Of a stretch of DNA of 64,000 nucleotides, positions 20,948-30,502 are shown in pieces; the stretch's first letter is position 1; the number at the start of each line of letters is the position of its first letter. The notes beneath the pieces are model-generated. The model was not told the origin of the DNA. It searched no databases and was given only the letters and a program-made list of their open reading frames with translations. The position numbers were made by a program, and so were the translations under genes. The stretch comes from Bacteroidota bacterium (GTDB lineage: Bacteria > Bacteroidota > Ignavibacteria > Kryptoniales > JAKASW01), in the NCBI GenBank assembly GCA_021812985.1, contig JAKAMG010000006.1, positions 1 through 64,000 on the forward strand. The letters run 5' to 3'.

Positions 20948-23143
20948 ATGAAAAGAAACCTACTGACATTCGCGCGGGCTGCGTCCCGCATCATCCTGAT
21001 ACTCGTCGCATCTTCAATTTCAGAAACTGCGTTCGCGCAGTCTGGGGGTGGACCTGTCGCACCAAAGACTGTTTTTCAAACCGGGCAGCCATGGAACGAG
21101 GCTTATGATTTGCGATCTGACGCGGCCATCGTCTACGGTGTGTACAACAAGTTTCACGGAAGAGTAGACTCCTGGAGGGAACACGGATACGCGGTGCAGT
21201 TCATGACCGGCATAGCATGGGGAAACTACCAGGATTATTTTCTCGGCAAATTTGACGGGAAGAGGCATATGGGCGACGGCCAGGTCGACAGCGCGGGGAA
21301 CGTCATTTGGCACGGGAAAGATGTCCCTTATGTCGTCCCGTCGCAGCCATATCTAAAATATATTGAATCTATCATAAGGGAAGTCATAGACGAAGGTATG
21401 ACGACAATCTACCTTGAGGAGCCGGAGTTTTGGGCAAGGTCGGGGTACAGCGACGCGTTCAAGAGAGAATGGACCAAATACTATGGTACACCATGGGAGC
21501 CGCAGTACAAATCTGCGGATGCCACTTACCTTTCGTCGAAATTGAAATTTCATCTCTACTACGAGGCTCTCAGGGAGGTGCTCCATTATGCGAAGGCTTA
21601 CGGACGCGGCAAGGGAAAGGAGATTAAGTGCTTCGTCGCGACGCATTCACTTCTGAACTACTCTTCATGGGAAATTGTCAGCCCTGAAGCAAGCCTCGCT
21701 TCCATACCAGACATCGATGGATATATTGCTCAAGTTTGGTCTAACACCGCCCAGGCGCCCAACTATTACAACGGCGTGCTCAAATCACGGACGTTTGAAA
21801 CAGCGTTCCTTGAATACGGCGCGATGGAGTCTATGACGGCTCCGACGCACCGCATGATGTATTTCCTTTCCGATCCTGTAGGCGATGCAGTGTCAACCTG
21901 GTCCAGCTACAGGAAGAGCTACGAGCAAACCTTCACCGCGGAGCTCATGTACCCGAAGGTTAACAGGTTCGAGGTGATGCCGTGGCCGGAGCGGATATAT
22001 CTCGGTAAGTATAAGCTGTCTGACTCAAAGGAAACGGAGCGCATTCCTCCATCTTTTGCGACGCAGATACAGGTCATGGTTAATTCGCTTAATCAGATGC
22101 CGAAAGGTAGGAGCGGCGCAGGAGGGGCGGAAGGAGTCGCGGTTCTCCTCGGCAATTCGCTTATGTTCCAACGCTTCCCGACTCACGGCGGGTACAGCGA
22201 TCCGAATCTCTCCAACTTTTATGGGCTCGCCCTGCCGCTCCTCCTCAGAGGCATTCCATTGAAGCTCGTCAACATGGAGAACCTTGGTTACCCGGCGACA
22301 CTTCAAAAGGTTCGAGTCCTCCTGATGAGTTATGCCAGCATGAAGCCGCTCTCGCCCGAAGTCCACAGGTACCTGGCGGCTTGGGTCAAGAAGGGGGGTG
22401 TGCTCATCTACTTCGGACGGGACGATGACCCATTTCAGAAGGTTACCGAATGGTGGGACACAGGCCGGAACCACTACGCCGTCCCTTCGGAACATCTCTT
22501 CAATCTTATGGGTATAAAACTGGAGGCATCCAGAATCGGATACAAAGTGGGGAGAGGAAAAGTCTACGTCATAAGGGAAGACCCAAAGGAATTTGTCCTG
22601 AGGAGGGATGGAGATACTTCGTTTGTCGATCTGGTTAAACACGCGTATGAAACCGATGCCCGCGCTGGAAAAATGACGGTGAAGAATTACTTCCATCTTA
22701 GGAGAGGCGCATACGACATTGCCGCTGTCATGAAAGAGAGCGTCGACACTTCTTCGCTGACAATAAAGGGGCCCGTGATAGATCTGTTCGATCCGACTCT
22801 TCCTGTACTGACTGAGAAAGTCGTGCGTCCGGGTGAAGAGGCCCTCCTTCTGAATGTCGGGAGAATAACGAACCGCGACCTGCCGGGCGTCTTATGCGGG
22901 GCCTCGAGAGTGTACGACGAGGTTGTCAGGAAAAGTTCGTATGCTTTCCTAACAAAAGGTCCCTCAGGCACCCACGATGTGATGAGGGTGATGCTCCCGA
23001 ACCGTCCGACTTCAGTAAATGTTGTCGGAGGCGAAGGGGGGGTGCTGATCGACGAGTCACACCAGTGGGACAGCAAGTCAGGGACGCTCCTTCTCCAATT
23101 CGGGAACTCGCCTGCAGGCGTGCGTGTCAGGCTGACGTGGTGA
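20948..23143 (+). CDS. Secreted TIM-barrel protein with GATase-like domain, candidate glycoside hydrolase
   Basis: The ORF opens at 20870; ATG at 20948 is chosen because it gives a signal peptide (RAASRIILILVASSISETAF, then AQSG). The mature protein of about 700 residues has an N-terminal TIM-barrel-like region with an acidic loop in MTTIYLEEPEFWARSGYSDA and long aromatic segments (YIAQVWSNTAQAPNYYN). This is followed near residues 440-500 by a class I glutamine-amidotransferase-like fold (VRVLLMSYASMKPLSPEVHR; YLAAWVKKGGVLIYFGRDDD), then beta strands to the end. A barrel plus GATase-like layout resembles GH42-type beta-galactosidases and their relatives, but the canonical GH42 residues could not be matched, so function is open. 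It sits 100 bases after the six-hairpin glycosidase. Confidence 0.6.
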   Translation: MKRNLLTFARAASRIILILVASSISETAFAQSGGGPVAPKTVFQTGQPWNEAYDLRSDAAIVYGVYNKFHGRVDSWREHGYAVQFMTGIAWGNYQDYFLGKFDGKRHMGDGQVDSAGNVIWHGKDVPYVVPSQPYLKYIESIIREVIDEGMTTIYLEEPEFWARSGYSDAFKREWTKYYGTPWEPQYKSADATYLSSKLKFHLYYEALREVLHYAKAYGRGKGKEIKCFVATHSLLNYSSWEIVSPEASLASIPDIDGYIAQVWSNTAQAPNYYNGVLKSRTFETAFLEYGAMESMTAPTHRMMYFLSDPVGDAVSTWSSYRKSYEQTFTAELMYPKVNRFEVMPWPERIYLGKYKLSDSKETERIPPSFATQIQVMVNSLNQMPKGRSGAGGAEGVAVLLGNSLMFQRFPTHGGYSDPNLSNFYGLALPLLLRGIPLKLVNMENLGYPATLQKVRVLLMSYASMKPLSPEVHRYLAAWVKKGGVLIYFGRDDDPFQKVTEWWDTGRNHYAVPSEHLFNLMGIKLEASRIGYKVGRGKVYVIREDPKEFVLRRDGDTSFVDLVKHAYETDARAGKMTVKNYFHLRRGAYDIAAVMKESVDTSSLTIKGPVIDLFDPTLPVLTEKVVRPGEEALLLNVGRITNRDLPGVLCGASRVYDEVVRKSSYAFLTKGPSGTHDVMRVMLPNRPTSVNVVGGEGGVLIDESHQWDSKSGTLLLQFGNSPAGVRVRLTW

Positions 23144-23318
23144 CGATCCTGGGATGGCGTAAATCTAAATCAGCGTTTGGCGTCAACGGCATTCCGGGAC
23201 TGGAAACCAAAAAGTTAGTGGTAAACCATCCGGACATTAGCGGACATAATAAGATATTTTAGGAATAGTTTGGAGTTTTAACCCCTGAGTGGTACTTTTA
23301 TTCCGTTCAATTTGAAAC

Positions 23319-23990
23319 ATGGAACTCAAGATCAAAGATATTGTCGATTTGTTGCAGGTAAACGAGAAGACGGTTTACCGTTGGATAAAAGAGAAGAAGA
23401 TTCCCTGTTATCGCATCAACCATCAGTATCGATTCAACCGGGCCGAGATAAATGAATGGATACTGAGCAACAAGATAGACCTTGCCTCTTCCGCGGTTAA
23501 CCTCGGACTGACCGACCACAATCTTGCCAACCTGTTCGCGGAGGGGGGGCTTGTCTCATCTGTATCTGGATCGACTCCTGCAGAAGTCATAACGAGCGCC
23601 GTCGAACAGATCAAGCTCCCGCCCGGCTTGAAGAAGGAAGAGGTAGTCCTCGCTCTCATGCGGCGCGAAGAGCTTATGCCCACTGCGATTGGGAGAGGCG
23701 TCGCGATTCCCCACCCGCGCAGTCCCATAGTCACAGACCCGAAGAACGCGAACATATCAATCTGCTATCTTGAGCAACCGGCAAATTTCCATGCGCTGGA
23801 CGGCAAGCTGGTACACACGATCTTCATCTTGTTCACTGCCACCCCGCGCATGCATCTTGAAGTTCTCTCAAAGATTTCTCATCTCTGCCAGGAGGACGTT
23901 TTCCTGGATAAGCTGAGTTCAAGAGCTCCGAAGGCTGAGGTATTGGAATTCATTCGCTCAAGGGAAATTGAGTGGAGCACGAAGGACTGA
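23319..23990 (+). CDS. HTH (excisionase/MerR-like) + PTS EIIA type-2 fusion regulator
   Basis: A 223-residue protein in two parts. Residues 1-55 form a small winged helix of the excisionase/MerR type (KIKDIVDLLQVNEKTVYRWI, then RINHQYRFNRAEINEWI). Residues of about 75-215 form a PTS EIIA domain of the fructose/PtsN type, with the phosphorylatable His132 in GRGVAIPHPR and the usual C-terminal helix MHLEVLSKISHLC. No other PTS gene (EI, HPr, EIIB, EIIC) is visible. It ends 6 bases before the first gene of the complex-I-like operon, so it is almost surely co-transcribed with it. Inference: a phosphorylation- or metabolite-responsive regulator of that operon. An ATG with no strong ribosome site begins the gene. 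Confidence 0.88.
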   Translation: MELKIKDIVDLLQVNEKTVYRWIKEKKIPCYRINHQYRFNRAEINEWILSNKIDLASSAVNLGLTDHNLANLFAEGGLVSSVSGSTPAEVITSAVEQIKLPPGLKKEEVVLALMRREELMPTAIGRGVAIPHPRSPIVTDPKNANISICYLEQPANFHALDGKLVHTIFILFTATPRMHLEVLSKISHLCQEDVFLDKLSSRAPKAEVLEFIRSREIEWSTKD

Positions 23991-23996
23991 TTTGCC

Positions 23997-25979
23997 TTGA
24001 CTGAGTTTCTCGTCGGAGTCGCGGTGATTTTTCTCGGAGGTGTCGCGGCATGCGTCTCCCCGGAGAAGGGGAAAGGGTGGGTGTTTTCACTTTTTGCCGC
24101 TTCGGCCCAGTTTCTGATTCTCCCCGCCGTAATAAGTACCCTTCTTAGCGGCGGACTGGCACAGCTGCCTCTCAGTTTCGGCGAGCCGATAGGTTTAGCG
24201 TACCTCCGCCTCGACCCGCTGGCTGCCCTGTTCTCTCTCCTGATATCAACAGGTACGATTTTCGCTTCGGTATATTCGATCGGCTACATGAAGATGTACG
24301 CGGGGAGGGCTTCTTCTCTTTCCTCGCATTATTTGTTCCTCGGCATGATGTCCGCCGCGATGCTTCTCGTTGTGGTAGTGCAGAACGCCATTCTTTTCCT
24401 CATCGTATGGGAGGTCATGTCTGTCTCCTCTTTTCTTCTCGTCGCTTTTGACAATGGGGACGCTGAGGTGAGGAAGGCGGCCCTCTATTATTTCACGGCG
24501 ATGCAGGTTGGGGCGGCCTTTCTGATAGCTGCTTTCGGATGGGTATCGGCGGCCTCCGGTTCGCTTGACTTCAATTCATTTACCTCCGTGCTTGGAAGAT
24601 GGGACTTTGTATCGATCCTCCTATTCGTACTCTTCTTCTTAGGTTTTGGTACGAAAGCTGGGTTTGTGCCGCTTCACACGTGGCTCCCAAGAGCACATCC
24701 GGCCGCCCCGACGGGCGTATCTGCCCTGATGTCGGGTGTCATGATCAAGTTGGGCATATACGGAATCCTCAGGATTCTACTACTGTCAGGGGTCCCCAAC
24801 AGCCATGTCGCGTATGGGGTGCTCGTGATATCGGTTCTCACCGGGATATTCGGCATCACAAACGCGATAGCCCAGGACGACATCAAGCGGCTACTCGCTT
24901 ATTCGAGCATCGAGAACGTTGGCATAATTGGCATTGGTATTGGAATCGGAATGCTAGGGCTTGCGTACCATTCCCCTCTTGTGGCAATGCTTGGATTCCT
25001 CGGGGCGCTCCTCCACACGGTCAACCATTTTACGTTCAAGAGCGTTCTCTTCCACGCGAGCGGAGTGATCTACTCCCGGACACACACGAGAGACATGAAT
25101 AAACTCGGCGGGCTGGGGAAGTATCTGCCGGTGACCTCCGCCGGGTTCCTCATCGCCTCACTCGCGGCAATGGGGCTTCCGGTCTTCAATGGGTTCATTT
25201 CAGAGCTTGCGTTATATCTCGGCCTTGCCAAGGCGTTCATGATAAGCTCAGTCGTCACTTCAGTCGCCGCTTTATTCTCTTTGTCAGGGCTTGCGTTCAC
25301 AGGAGCGATGGCGCTCCTCGCCTTCTCGAAGGCCTATGGCATCACTTTCCTCGGTCTGCCTCGCGAGAGGCTCCATGCCAATCCGGCTGAGACTGAGTGG
25401 ACGCTCATCGCCCCTATGGTCACCCTTGCGGTGGTGATTGTCGCGATGGGACTCCTCCCTTGGCTGGCAGTGATATTGCTTAGAAATGTGATAATTCAGT
25501 TTGTCCCGGCCCTTTCTCCCGACGACTTTTTATTTGTAACCGAGACACTTCGGACTGTATCCACCGTATTTACCGGACTTCTGGTGTTGACGGGTGTATT
25601 CCTCGGATTGAGATCTCTTCTTCTGAAGCGGAGAAACGTCGCCACCTTCAAGACTTGGGACTGCGGCTATCAGGTGGGGAGTGCAAGACTCCAGTACACC
25701 GGCAGCTCTTTTGCCCAGCCATTCCTTCACCTCGTGGAGGAACTGGTGCCTAGGCGGATCCGCGTGAACAAGGAACCGTTCCTGTTCCCGAAGGACGCGT
25801 CTCTCGAGAGCCACACGCAGGACCTTTCGGAAAGGTTCATATACAGGCCGACTATAAGGGCGGTCGATCGGTTCCTGGGCCTCTTCTCGTGGATACAGAG
25901 CGGCCGAATGCAGCAATACATAATGTACGGCCTCGTGTTCATCGTCGCTCTTCTCATTTGGATACTCGGGGTGAAGTAG
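23997..25979 (+). CDS. hyfB-like: Hydrogenase-4/complex-I-like antiporter subunit HyfB-type
   Basis: A 660-residue membrane protein of the NuoL/M/N-MrpA family in its HyfB/HycC form, with about 15-16 helices. Family landmarks are the TM5 Glu (FLIVWEVMSVSSFLLVAF), the broken-helix segment (KAGFVPLHTWLPRAHPAAPT, then GVSALMSGVMIKLGIYG) and DDIKRLLAYSSIENVGI. A soluble C-terminal stretch precedes a last helix (YIMYGLVFIVALLIWILGVK), as in HyfB. The start is TTG at 23997, six bases after the HTH-EIIA stop. It is the first of six subunits and is predicted to couple electron transfer to proton or sodium movement. Its last base is shared with the GTG start of the next gene (TAGTG). Confidence 0.92.
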   Translation: MTEFLVGVAVIFLGGVAACVSPEKGKGWVFSLFAASAQFLILPAVISTLLSGGLAQLPLSFGEPIGLAYLRLDPLAALFSLLISTGTIFASVYSIGYMKMYAGRASSLSSHYLFLGMMSAAMLLVVVVQNAILFLIVWEVMSVSSFLLVAFDNGDAEVRKAALYYFTAMQVGAAFLIAAFGWVSAASGSLDFNSFTSVLGRWDFVSILLFVLFFLGFGTKAGFVPLHTWLPRAHPAAPTGVSALMSGVMIKLGIYGILRILLLSGVPNSHVAYGVLVISVLTGIFGITNAIAQDDIKRLLAYSSIENVGIIGIGIGIGMLGLAYHSPLVAMLGFLGALLHTVNHFTFKSVLFHASGVIYSRTHTRDMNKLGGLGKYLPVTSAGFLIASLAAMGLPVFNGFISELALYLGLAKAFMISSVVTSVAALFSLSGLAFTGAMALLAFSKAYGITFLGLPRERLHANPAETEWTLIAPMVTLAVVIVAMGLLPWLAVILLRNVIIQFVPALSPDDFLFVTETLRTVSTVFTGLLVLTGVFLGLRSLLLKRRNVATFKTWDCGYQVGSARLQYTGSSFAQPFLHLVEELVPRRIRVNKEPFLFPKDASLESHTQDLSERFIYRPTIRAVDRFLGLFSWIQSGRMQQYIMYGLVFIVALLIWILGVK

Positions 25980-26890
25980 TGGCGATAGCGCTGGCGGTAC
26001 TCCTTTTGTCCCCATTATTCTTCTCCGGATTGATCTCTAAAGTGAAGGCCGTCTGGGGAGGGAGGAGAGGAGCCCCGGTCCTTCAACCTTACTACGATTT
26101 CTTCAAGCTACTTCGCAAGGGGGAAGTTATAAGCGCAACCACAACTCCAATATTCCGGATCGCTCCATCTATCGGCATAGCCGCGACGATCCTCGCTCTC
26201 ATGATTGTGCCGATCCCGACTTTCGGATCGCTTATAAGCTTCAACGGCGACTTCGCGCTCTTTGCTTATTTGATGGGGCTGACGAAATTTTTCACAGTCG
26301 CTGCGGCGCTCGACACTGGAAGTAGTTTCGAGGGAATGGGAGCGAGCCGTGAAGTCACATATTCAACGATAGTGGAGACGGCATTCCTGATCGTCATCGG
26401 GTCGCTCGCACTTCTCACCCACCATGTCTCATTTGATTCCATATTCTCCTCAGTGGGCCTGATATCTGAATACACTCCGCTTGTCAGGATTCTTCTCGTC
26501 GCTTCGCTCTTCATCATGCTCCTTGCCGAGGGGAGCCGTGTTCCCGTCGACGATCCCAATACGCATCTTGAACTCACAATGATCCATGAAGTGATGGTGC
26601 TGGATTATTCAGGTCCTGACCTGGCCTTCATACAATATACAGCGGCGCTGAGGATGACGATCATTTCAACTTTGATCGCGAACCTGATTGTGCCGGCTTT
26701 AGCTCCCGCGATCCAGGCCTTGCTGTTGTTTGGCGTAACAATGCTCGTGACTTTCGTAGCCGTCGGGGGAGTGGAATCGCTCATTGCCCGTTCGCGAATG
26801 TCGCATGTACCCCAGTTCCTCTTTCTGATGACCGCGCTGTCGCTCACCGCCTTCGCAGTAGTCGTATTCTTCCTTTACGGGGGCAGATGA
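25979..26890 (+). CDS. hyfC-like: HyfC/NuoH-type membrane subunit
   Basis: The ORF track opens at 25889 inside the previous gene, but GTG at 25979 overlaps the upstream TAG by one base and starts the first helix directly (VAIALAVLLLSPLFFSGLIS). This gives 303 residues, close to HycD/HyfC length. Family features are GRRGAPVLQPYYDFFKLLRK, the charged loop AEGSRVPVDDPNTHLELTMI, and about eight helices. This subunit links the peripheral electron-transfer arm to the antiporter modules. It overlaps the next gene by four bases (ATGA). Confidence 0.92.
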   Translation: MAIALAVLLLSPLFFSGLISKVKAVWGGRRGAPVLQPYYDFFKLLRKGEVISATTTPIFRIAPSIGIAATILALMIVPIPTFGSLISFNGDFALFAYLMGLTKFFTVAAALDTGSSFEGMGASREVTYSTIVETAFLIVIGSLALLTHHVSFDSIFSSVGLISEYTPLVRILLVASLFIMLLAEGSRVPVDDPNTHLELTMIHEVMVLDYSGPDLAFIQYTAALRMTIISTLIANLIVPALAPAIQALLLFGVTMLVTFVAVGGVESLIARSRMSHVPQFLFLMTALSLTAFAVVVFFLYGGR

Positions 26891-27525
26891 TGACTGAAAT
26901 ACTCATTATAATCCTTGGTACGACGATGCTTTACGTCTTTTCGGTAAGCAGGCTCGAATCATACGTAAAGGCGCTCTCTGCCCAGGGTTTCATTCTCTTC
27001 CTCCTCGTCCTTTTTGGCATTAGCCGAATGACGTGGCTGAACGTTGCTTTCCTGGTCTTCGAAACGCTAATCGTCAAGGCAATCGTGATTCCTTACTTCC
27101 TCCTGACCGTAATCAGGAAGAGCGAAACCTCACGCGAGATAGAGCCCTACCTCTCACAGTTCTATTCGCTTCTAATTGCGACGGCGATATTCGCCTTTGG
27201 TTTTATCGCGGCGTTCTGGGTGAGAACTACAGGAAGTCACATCAGGCCGCTCTATTTTGGAATATCCATCGCCATGATCATCCTCAGCCTCTTTCTCATC
27301 GTCAACAGAAAGCGAATTCTCACGCACATACTCGCTTACATGATGCTCGAGAATGGAATATTCCTCCTCTCTCTGTCTGTCGCTAACGAACTACCGATGC
27401 TTGTGAATATAGGAGTCCTACTGGATCTTTTCGTGGCGATTTATCTTTTCGCGATCTTTTTCAACAAGATTAACGAAATCTTCGACGGCAGCCACGTCGA
27501 CGCCTTGACGGAATTGAAAGACTAG
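26887..27525 (+). CDS. hyfE-like: HyfE-type membrane subunit
   Basis: A 212-residue membrane protein with about seven helices. The N-terminal half resembles NuoJ/K-type subunits (YVKALSAQGFILFLLVLFGI). The NuoK-like signature lies in ILAYMMLENGIFLLSLSVAN, where the buried Glu and the following residues match HyfE, and the C-terminal helix is NIGVLLDLFVAIYLFAIFFN. It starts with ATGATG overlapping the HyfC-type stop and ends next to the start of the HyfF-type gene, so it is translationally linked on both sides. Confidence 0.9.
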   Translation: MMTEILIIILGTTMLYVFSVSRLESYVKALSAQGFILFLLVLFGISRMTWLNVAFLVFETLIVKAIVIPYFLLTVIRKSETSREIEPYLSQFYSLLIATAIFAFGFIAAFWVRTTGSHIRPLYFGISIAMIILSLFLIVNRKRILTHILAYMMLENGIFLLSLSVANELPMLVNIGVLLDLFVAIYLFAIFFNKINEIFDGSHVDALTELKD

Positions 27526-27528
27526 GTG

Positions 27529-28989
27529 ATGACGGGGATTGTAATAATACTTCCGCTGATTTTGGCGTTTGCCAGCCTTGCTCTGAATAGCAGGGTGGTG
27601 AATCGATTAGCGCTCATGAGTGCGGCAGTGCTCTTTGTCGTGGTGCCGATTTGCAGATGGTACGGGCTTGACTGGGAGTTGGGGCTCGGAGGGTTTCTGT
27701 CTTACTTCAGGTTCGACGACATAGGACTTTTCTTCTTTTTTATTATGGGGTTGGTTTTTGCCGGCGTGGCCGTCTACAGTCTGTCATACTTCCGTATGCA
27801 TAATTTGAAAGCGACCGAGGAATCCGTGTTTGTCGCAGAGCTCCTCGCGTTTACTGTGGCGATGGCCGGCGTGATTCTCTCCACCAACCTCGCGCTCCTG
27901 TGGGTGTTTGTCGAAGCGACAACGTTGACGAGCGCGCTCCTCATTTATTTTGAGAAGCGAAAATCTTCCCTCGAGGCCACGTGGAAATATATCTACATTT
28001 GTTCTGTTGGTATCGCCCTCGCCTTTGTCGGGATAATATTACTGTCCATTGGAAGCGAAAGCGTCGGATCTCTTTTCTTCAGCGATCTGTATGAGCATGC
28101 CTCCCAGGTGAACCCGGTTTGGCTGAAGCTTGCGTTTGCGTTTCTCTTCGTCGGACTTGGGACCAAGATCGGTCTGGCGCCGATTCATGCATGGCTCCCG
28201 GATGCACACTCCGAGGCGCCGTCGCCGGTCTCCGCGCTCCTATCCGGTACACTGCTCAATTCCGCATTCCTCGGACTCCTGAGAGTACAGGAGCTGGTGA
28301 TTCGGGCAGGCGAGGAGAAGTTTTCAAATTTCATACTCATCTTGACGGGGTTTCTCTCGCTCCTGGTGAGCGCGGTCTACATGCTAAGGGTGAAAAACTA
28401 CAAACGAATGTTGGCGTACTCGTCCGTCGAGAACATGGGCATCATGATTCTTGCCGTTGGGCTTGGCCCCGTTGGTCTTTTTGCCGCAATGCTCCAGGCC
28501 CTCGCGCATTCTCTCTCCAAAACTTCACTCTTTCTGACCTCCGGTAATATCCTCCATGAGTACGGGACAAAGAAAATTGAGAGTGTTACCGGGTTGCTCA
28601 AGCGCGACTCTGTGACCGGATGGATATGGATCGCTTCTTTCCTCTCCATTGTCGGGATTCCGCCGTTTCCGATTTTCATCAGCAAGTTCTTCATCATCAG
28701 GGCATTCTGGTTTGATGGCCAGGGATGGTTGGCGGCACTCTTCTTCCTCTTCATCATTGTCGTCACTTTTGGAATGGGAAGCGCCGTATTCAAGATGGTG
28801 TTTGGAGAGAGTAGTCTGGAATCGGCGGACGCCTCAAAACCCGGACTCTCTGCTTACATCCCGCAAATTGCCCTGCTGGTTATGCTCTTGATTATCGGAA
28901 TAAACATGCCTCAACAATTGCACGACATGCTTGAAAAGGCGGCATTGTTCCTGTCGGCCGGCTCAGGCGGTGGTGTTCTGGGAAGATAA
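27529..28989 (+). CDS. hyfF-like: HyfF-type antiporter-like subunit
   Basis: A 486-residue second antiporter-like subunit with about 14 helices. It shows the conserved TM5 Glu (LLWVFVEATTLTSALLIYFE) and the broken-helix region (GTKIGLAPIHAWLPDAHSEA, then PSPVSALLSGTLLNSAFLG), and RMLAYSSVENMGIMI. GTG at 27526 directly after the upstream TAG is also possible; ATG at 27529 is used. With the HyfB-type subunit it gives two ion channels per complex; a HyfD-type third one is absent. A separate function outside the complex is unlikely given its position. Confidence 0.92.
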   Translation: MTGIVIILPLILAFASLALNSRVVNRLALMSAAVLFVVVPICRWYGLDWELGLGGFLSYFRFDDIGLFFFFIMGLVFAGVAVYSLSYFRMHNLKATEESVFVAELLAFTVAMAGVILSTNLALLWVFVEATTLTSALLIYFEKRKSSLEATWKYIYICSVGIALAFVGIILLSIGSESVGSLFFSDLYEHASQVNPVWLKLAFAFLFVGLGTKIGLAPIHAWLPDAHSEAPSPVSALLSGTLLNSAFLGLLRVQELVIRAGEEKFSNFILILTGFLSLLVSAVYMLRVKNYKRMLAYSSVENMGIMILAVGLGPVGLFAAMLQALAHSLSKTSLFLTSGNILHEYGTKKIESVTGLLKRDSVTGWIWIASFLSIVGIPPFPIFISKFFIIRAFWFDGQGWLAALFFLFIIVVTFGMGSAVFKMVFGESSLESADASKPGLSAYIPQIALLVMLLIIGINMPQQLHDMLEKAALFLSAGSGGGVLGR

Positions 28990-28991
28990 CG

Positions 28992-30491
28992 TTGAGCCCT
29001 ATGATGAAATGGCTTGAGACTGCGAACCTGCGAACTGTTCGGTTAGCCGAGATACCTAATTGGGATCTGGAGGAGCTCGCGCATCAGACGGTGGCGAGAG
29101 TTAATGGCGGCGGAAGGCTTCTGTTATTCTTTGGCGAAGAAACCCGGGAAGGAGTCTTTGTCTACTCGCTCGTAGCGGACGACAATCAGTCCAAGATATT
29201 TGTCGCCTCGTCACGCGTCACGAGGGGGATGTCGTACAAGTCTATGACTCCGGATATTCCATCCGCGCATTTGTTCGAGAGGGAATTGTTTGAGGAATTC
29301 GGCGTGGAGCCGAAGGGACATCCCTGGTTGAAGCCGGTGCGTTACGGAATTCCCGGAGTCAACGAGCGCGAGGATCAGTACGAGTTCTTTAGCGTGAAAG
29401 GCGATGAAGCCCACGAGGTAGGCGTCGGCCCCATTCATGCCGGGGTCATTGAGCCGGGCCACTTCAGGTTTTCATGCCATGGCGAGAAAATATACCAGTT
29501 GGAGATTAAACTCGGCTTCCAGCACCGGGGCGTCCAAGAGCTTTTCATAAGAGAACCTTTCAGCACGATATATCTGGAAAAACTTGCCGAGTCTGTCGCC
29601 GGTGACACAGTCATAGGCCACGCGGGTGGTTTCGCCCGCGCCTTTGAATCTCTATCGGGTACCCAGGTTCCTGAAAGGGCAAAGGTGATCAGGACGATCG
29701 CCCTGGAACTCGAGCGAGTCGCGATTCACCTTGGAGACTTATCCGCTATCTCCGGAGACGTCGCATATCTCACGGGGAACTCAGTCTTCGGCGCATTAAG
29801 GACGAAGGTCATTAACACGACGATGGCGATATGCGGAAACCGGTTCGGCCGGGGATTAATGAAGCTGGGCGGCGTTGGTTTCGATGTTACTCCGGTCTTG
29901 CGCGACAAAATCACCGCGCTGGTCGACGATTTGGAAGAGGACGTTTCGCTCGCTGCCGAAGTACTCTTCTCGTCGTCGTCCGTCCTGGAAAGGTTGGAGG
30001 AGACGGGTGTTGTAACGAAGGAGGCTGCACGCGATATAGGCATGGTTGGACCGGCCGCCCGCGCGAGCGGCGTCGCCGTGGATGTAAGGTCAGATCATCC
30101 GTTTGACGGATTCGTCCTTATGCCGGTCCATAAGCTGACGCTTCCCGGCGGAGATGTCTTTGCAAGAGCCTACATCAGATATATCGAGATTCAGCAGTCG
30201 TTCAGGCTTATCAGGGAACAACTTGCCAGCCTGAGCCCCGGCGGGATAAGGAGTGAATTGAAGGGCCCGCACCCCGGTATTTTTGTGGTTTCTCTTACCG
30301 AGGGCTGGCGAGGCGAAATCGCTCACGCCGTTATTACAGACGAGGCTGGCAAAATCCGAAAAGTGAAAGTTAAAGATCCGTCGTTCAACAACTGGTTCGG
30401 GCTGTCGCTCGCTGTACGTGAAGAGGGAATATCTGATTTCCCGCTGTGCAACAAGAGCTTCAACCTGTCTTACTGCGGATTCGACCTGTAG
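28992..30491 (+). CDS. HyfG/NuoCD-like large subunit lacking [NiFe] ligands (Ehr type)
   Basis: A 499-residue fusion of a NuoC-like N-terminal domain (about 1-130; FELFEEFGVEPKGHP-like segment) and a NuoD/HycE-like domain (about 155-499; KLGFQHRGVQELFI). In true hydrogenases two CxxC motifs bind nickel. Here the first site reads ESVAGDTVIGHAGGF, with no cysteine, and the C-terminus reads DFPLCNKSFNLSYCGFDL, with no DPCxxC. This subunit therefore should not bind a [NiFe] centre. Known families with this trait are the energy-converting hydrogenase-related (Ehr) complexes. The track start is TTG; ATG at 29001 is an alternative. No hydrogenase-maturation gene and no formate dehydrogenase is nearby. 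Confidence 0.88.
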   Translation: MSPMMKWLETANLRTVRLAEIPNWDLEELAHQTVARVNGGGRLLLFFGEETREGVFVYSLVADDNQSKIFVASSRVTRGMSYKSMTPDIPSAHLFERELFEEFGVEPKGHPWLKPVRYGIPGVNEREDQYEFFSVKGDEAHEVGVGPIHAGVIEPGHFRFSCHGEKIYQLEIKLGFQHRGVQELFIREPFSTIYLEKLAESVAGDTVIGHAGGFARAFESLSGTQVPERAKVIRTIALELERVAIHLGDLSAISGDVAYLTGNSVFGALRTKVINTTMAICGNRFGRGLMKLGGVGFDVTPVLRDKITALVDDLEEDVSLAAEVLFSSSSVLERLEETGVVTKEAARDIGMVGPAARASGVAVDVRSDHPFDGFVLMPVHKLTLPGGDVFARAYIRYIEIQQSFRLIREQLASLSPGGIRSELKGPHPGIFVVSLTEGWRGEIAHAVITDEAGKIRKVKVKDPSFNNWFGLSLAVREEGISDFPLCNKSFNLSYCGFDL

Positions 30492-30502
30492 AGAGGAATG
30501 CG

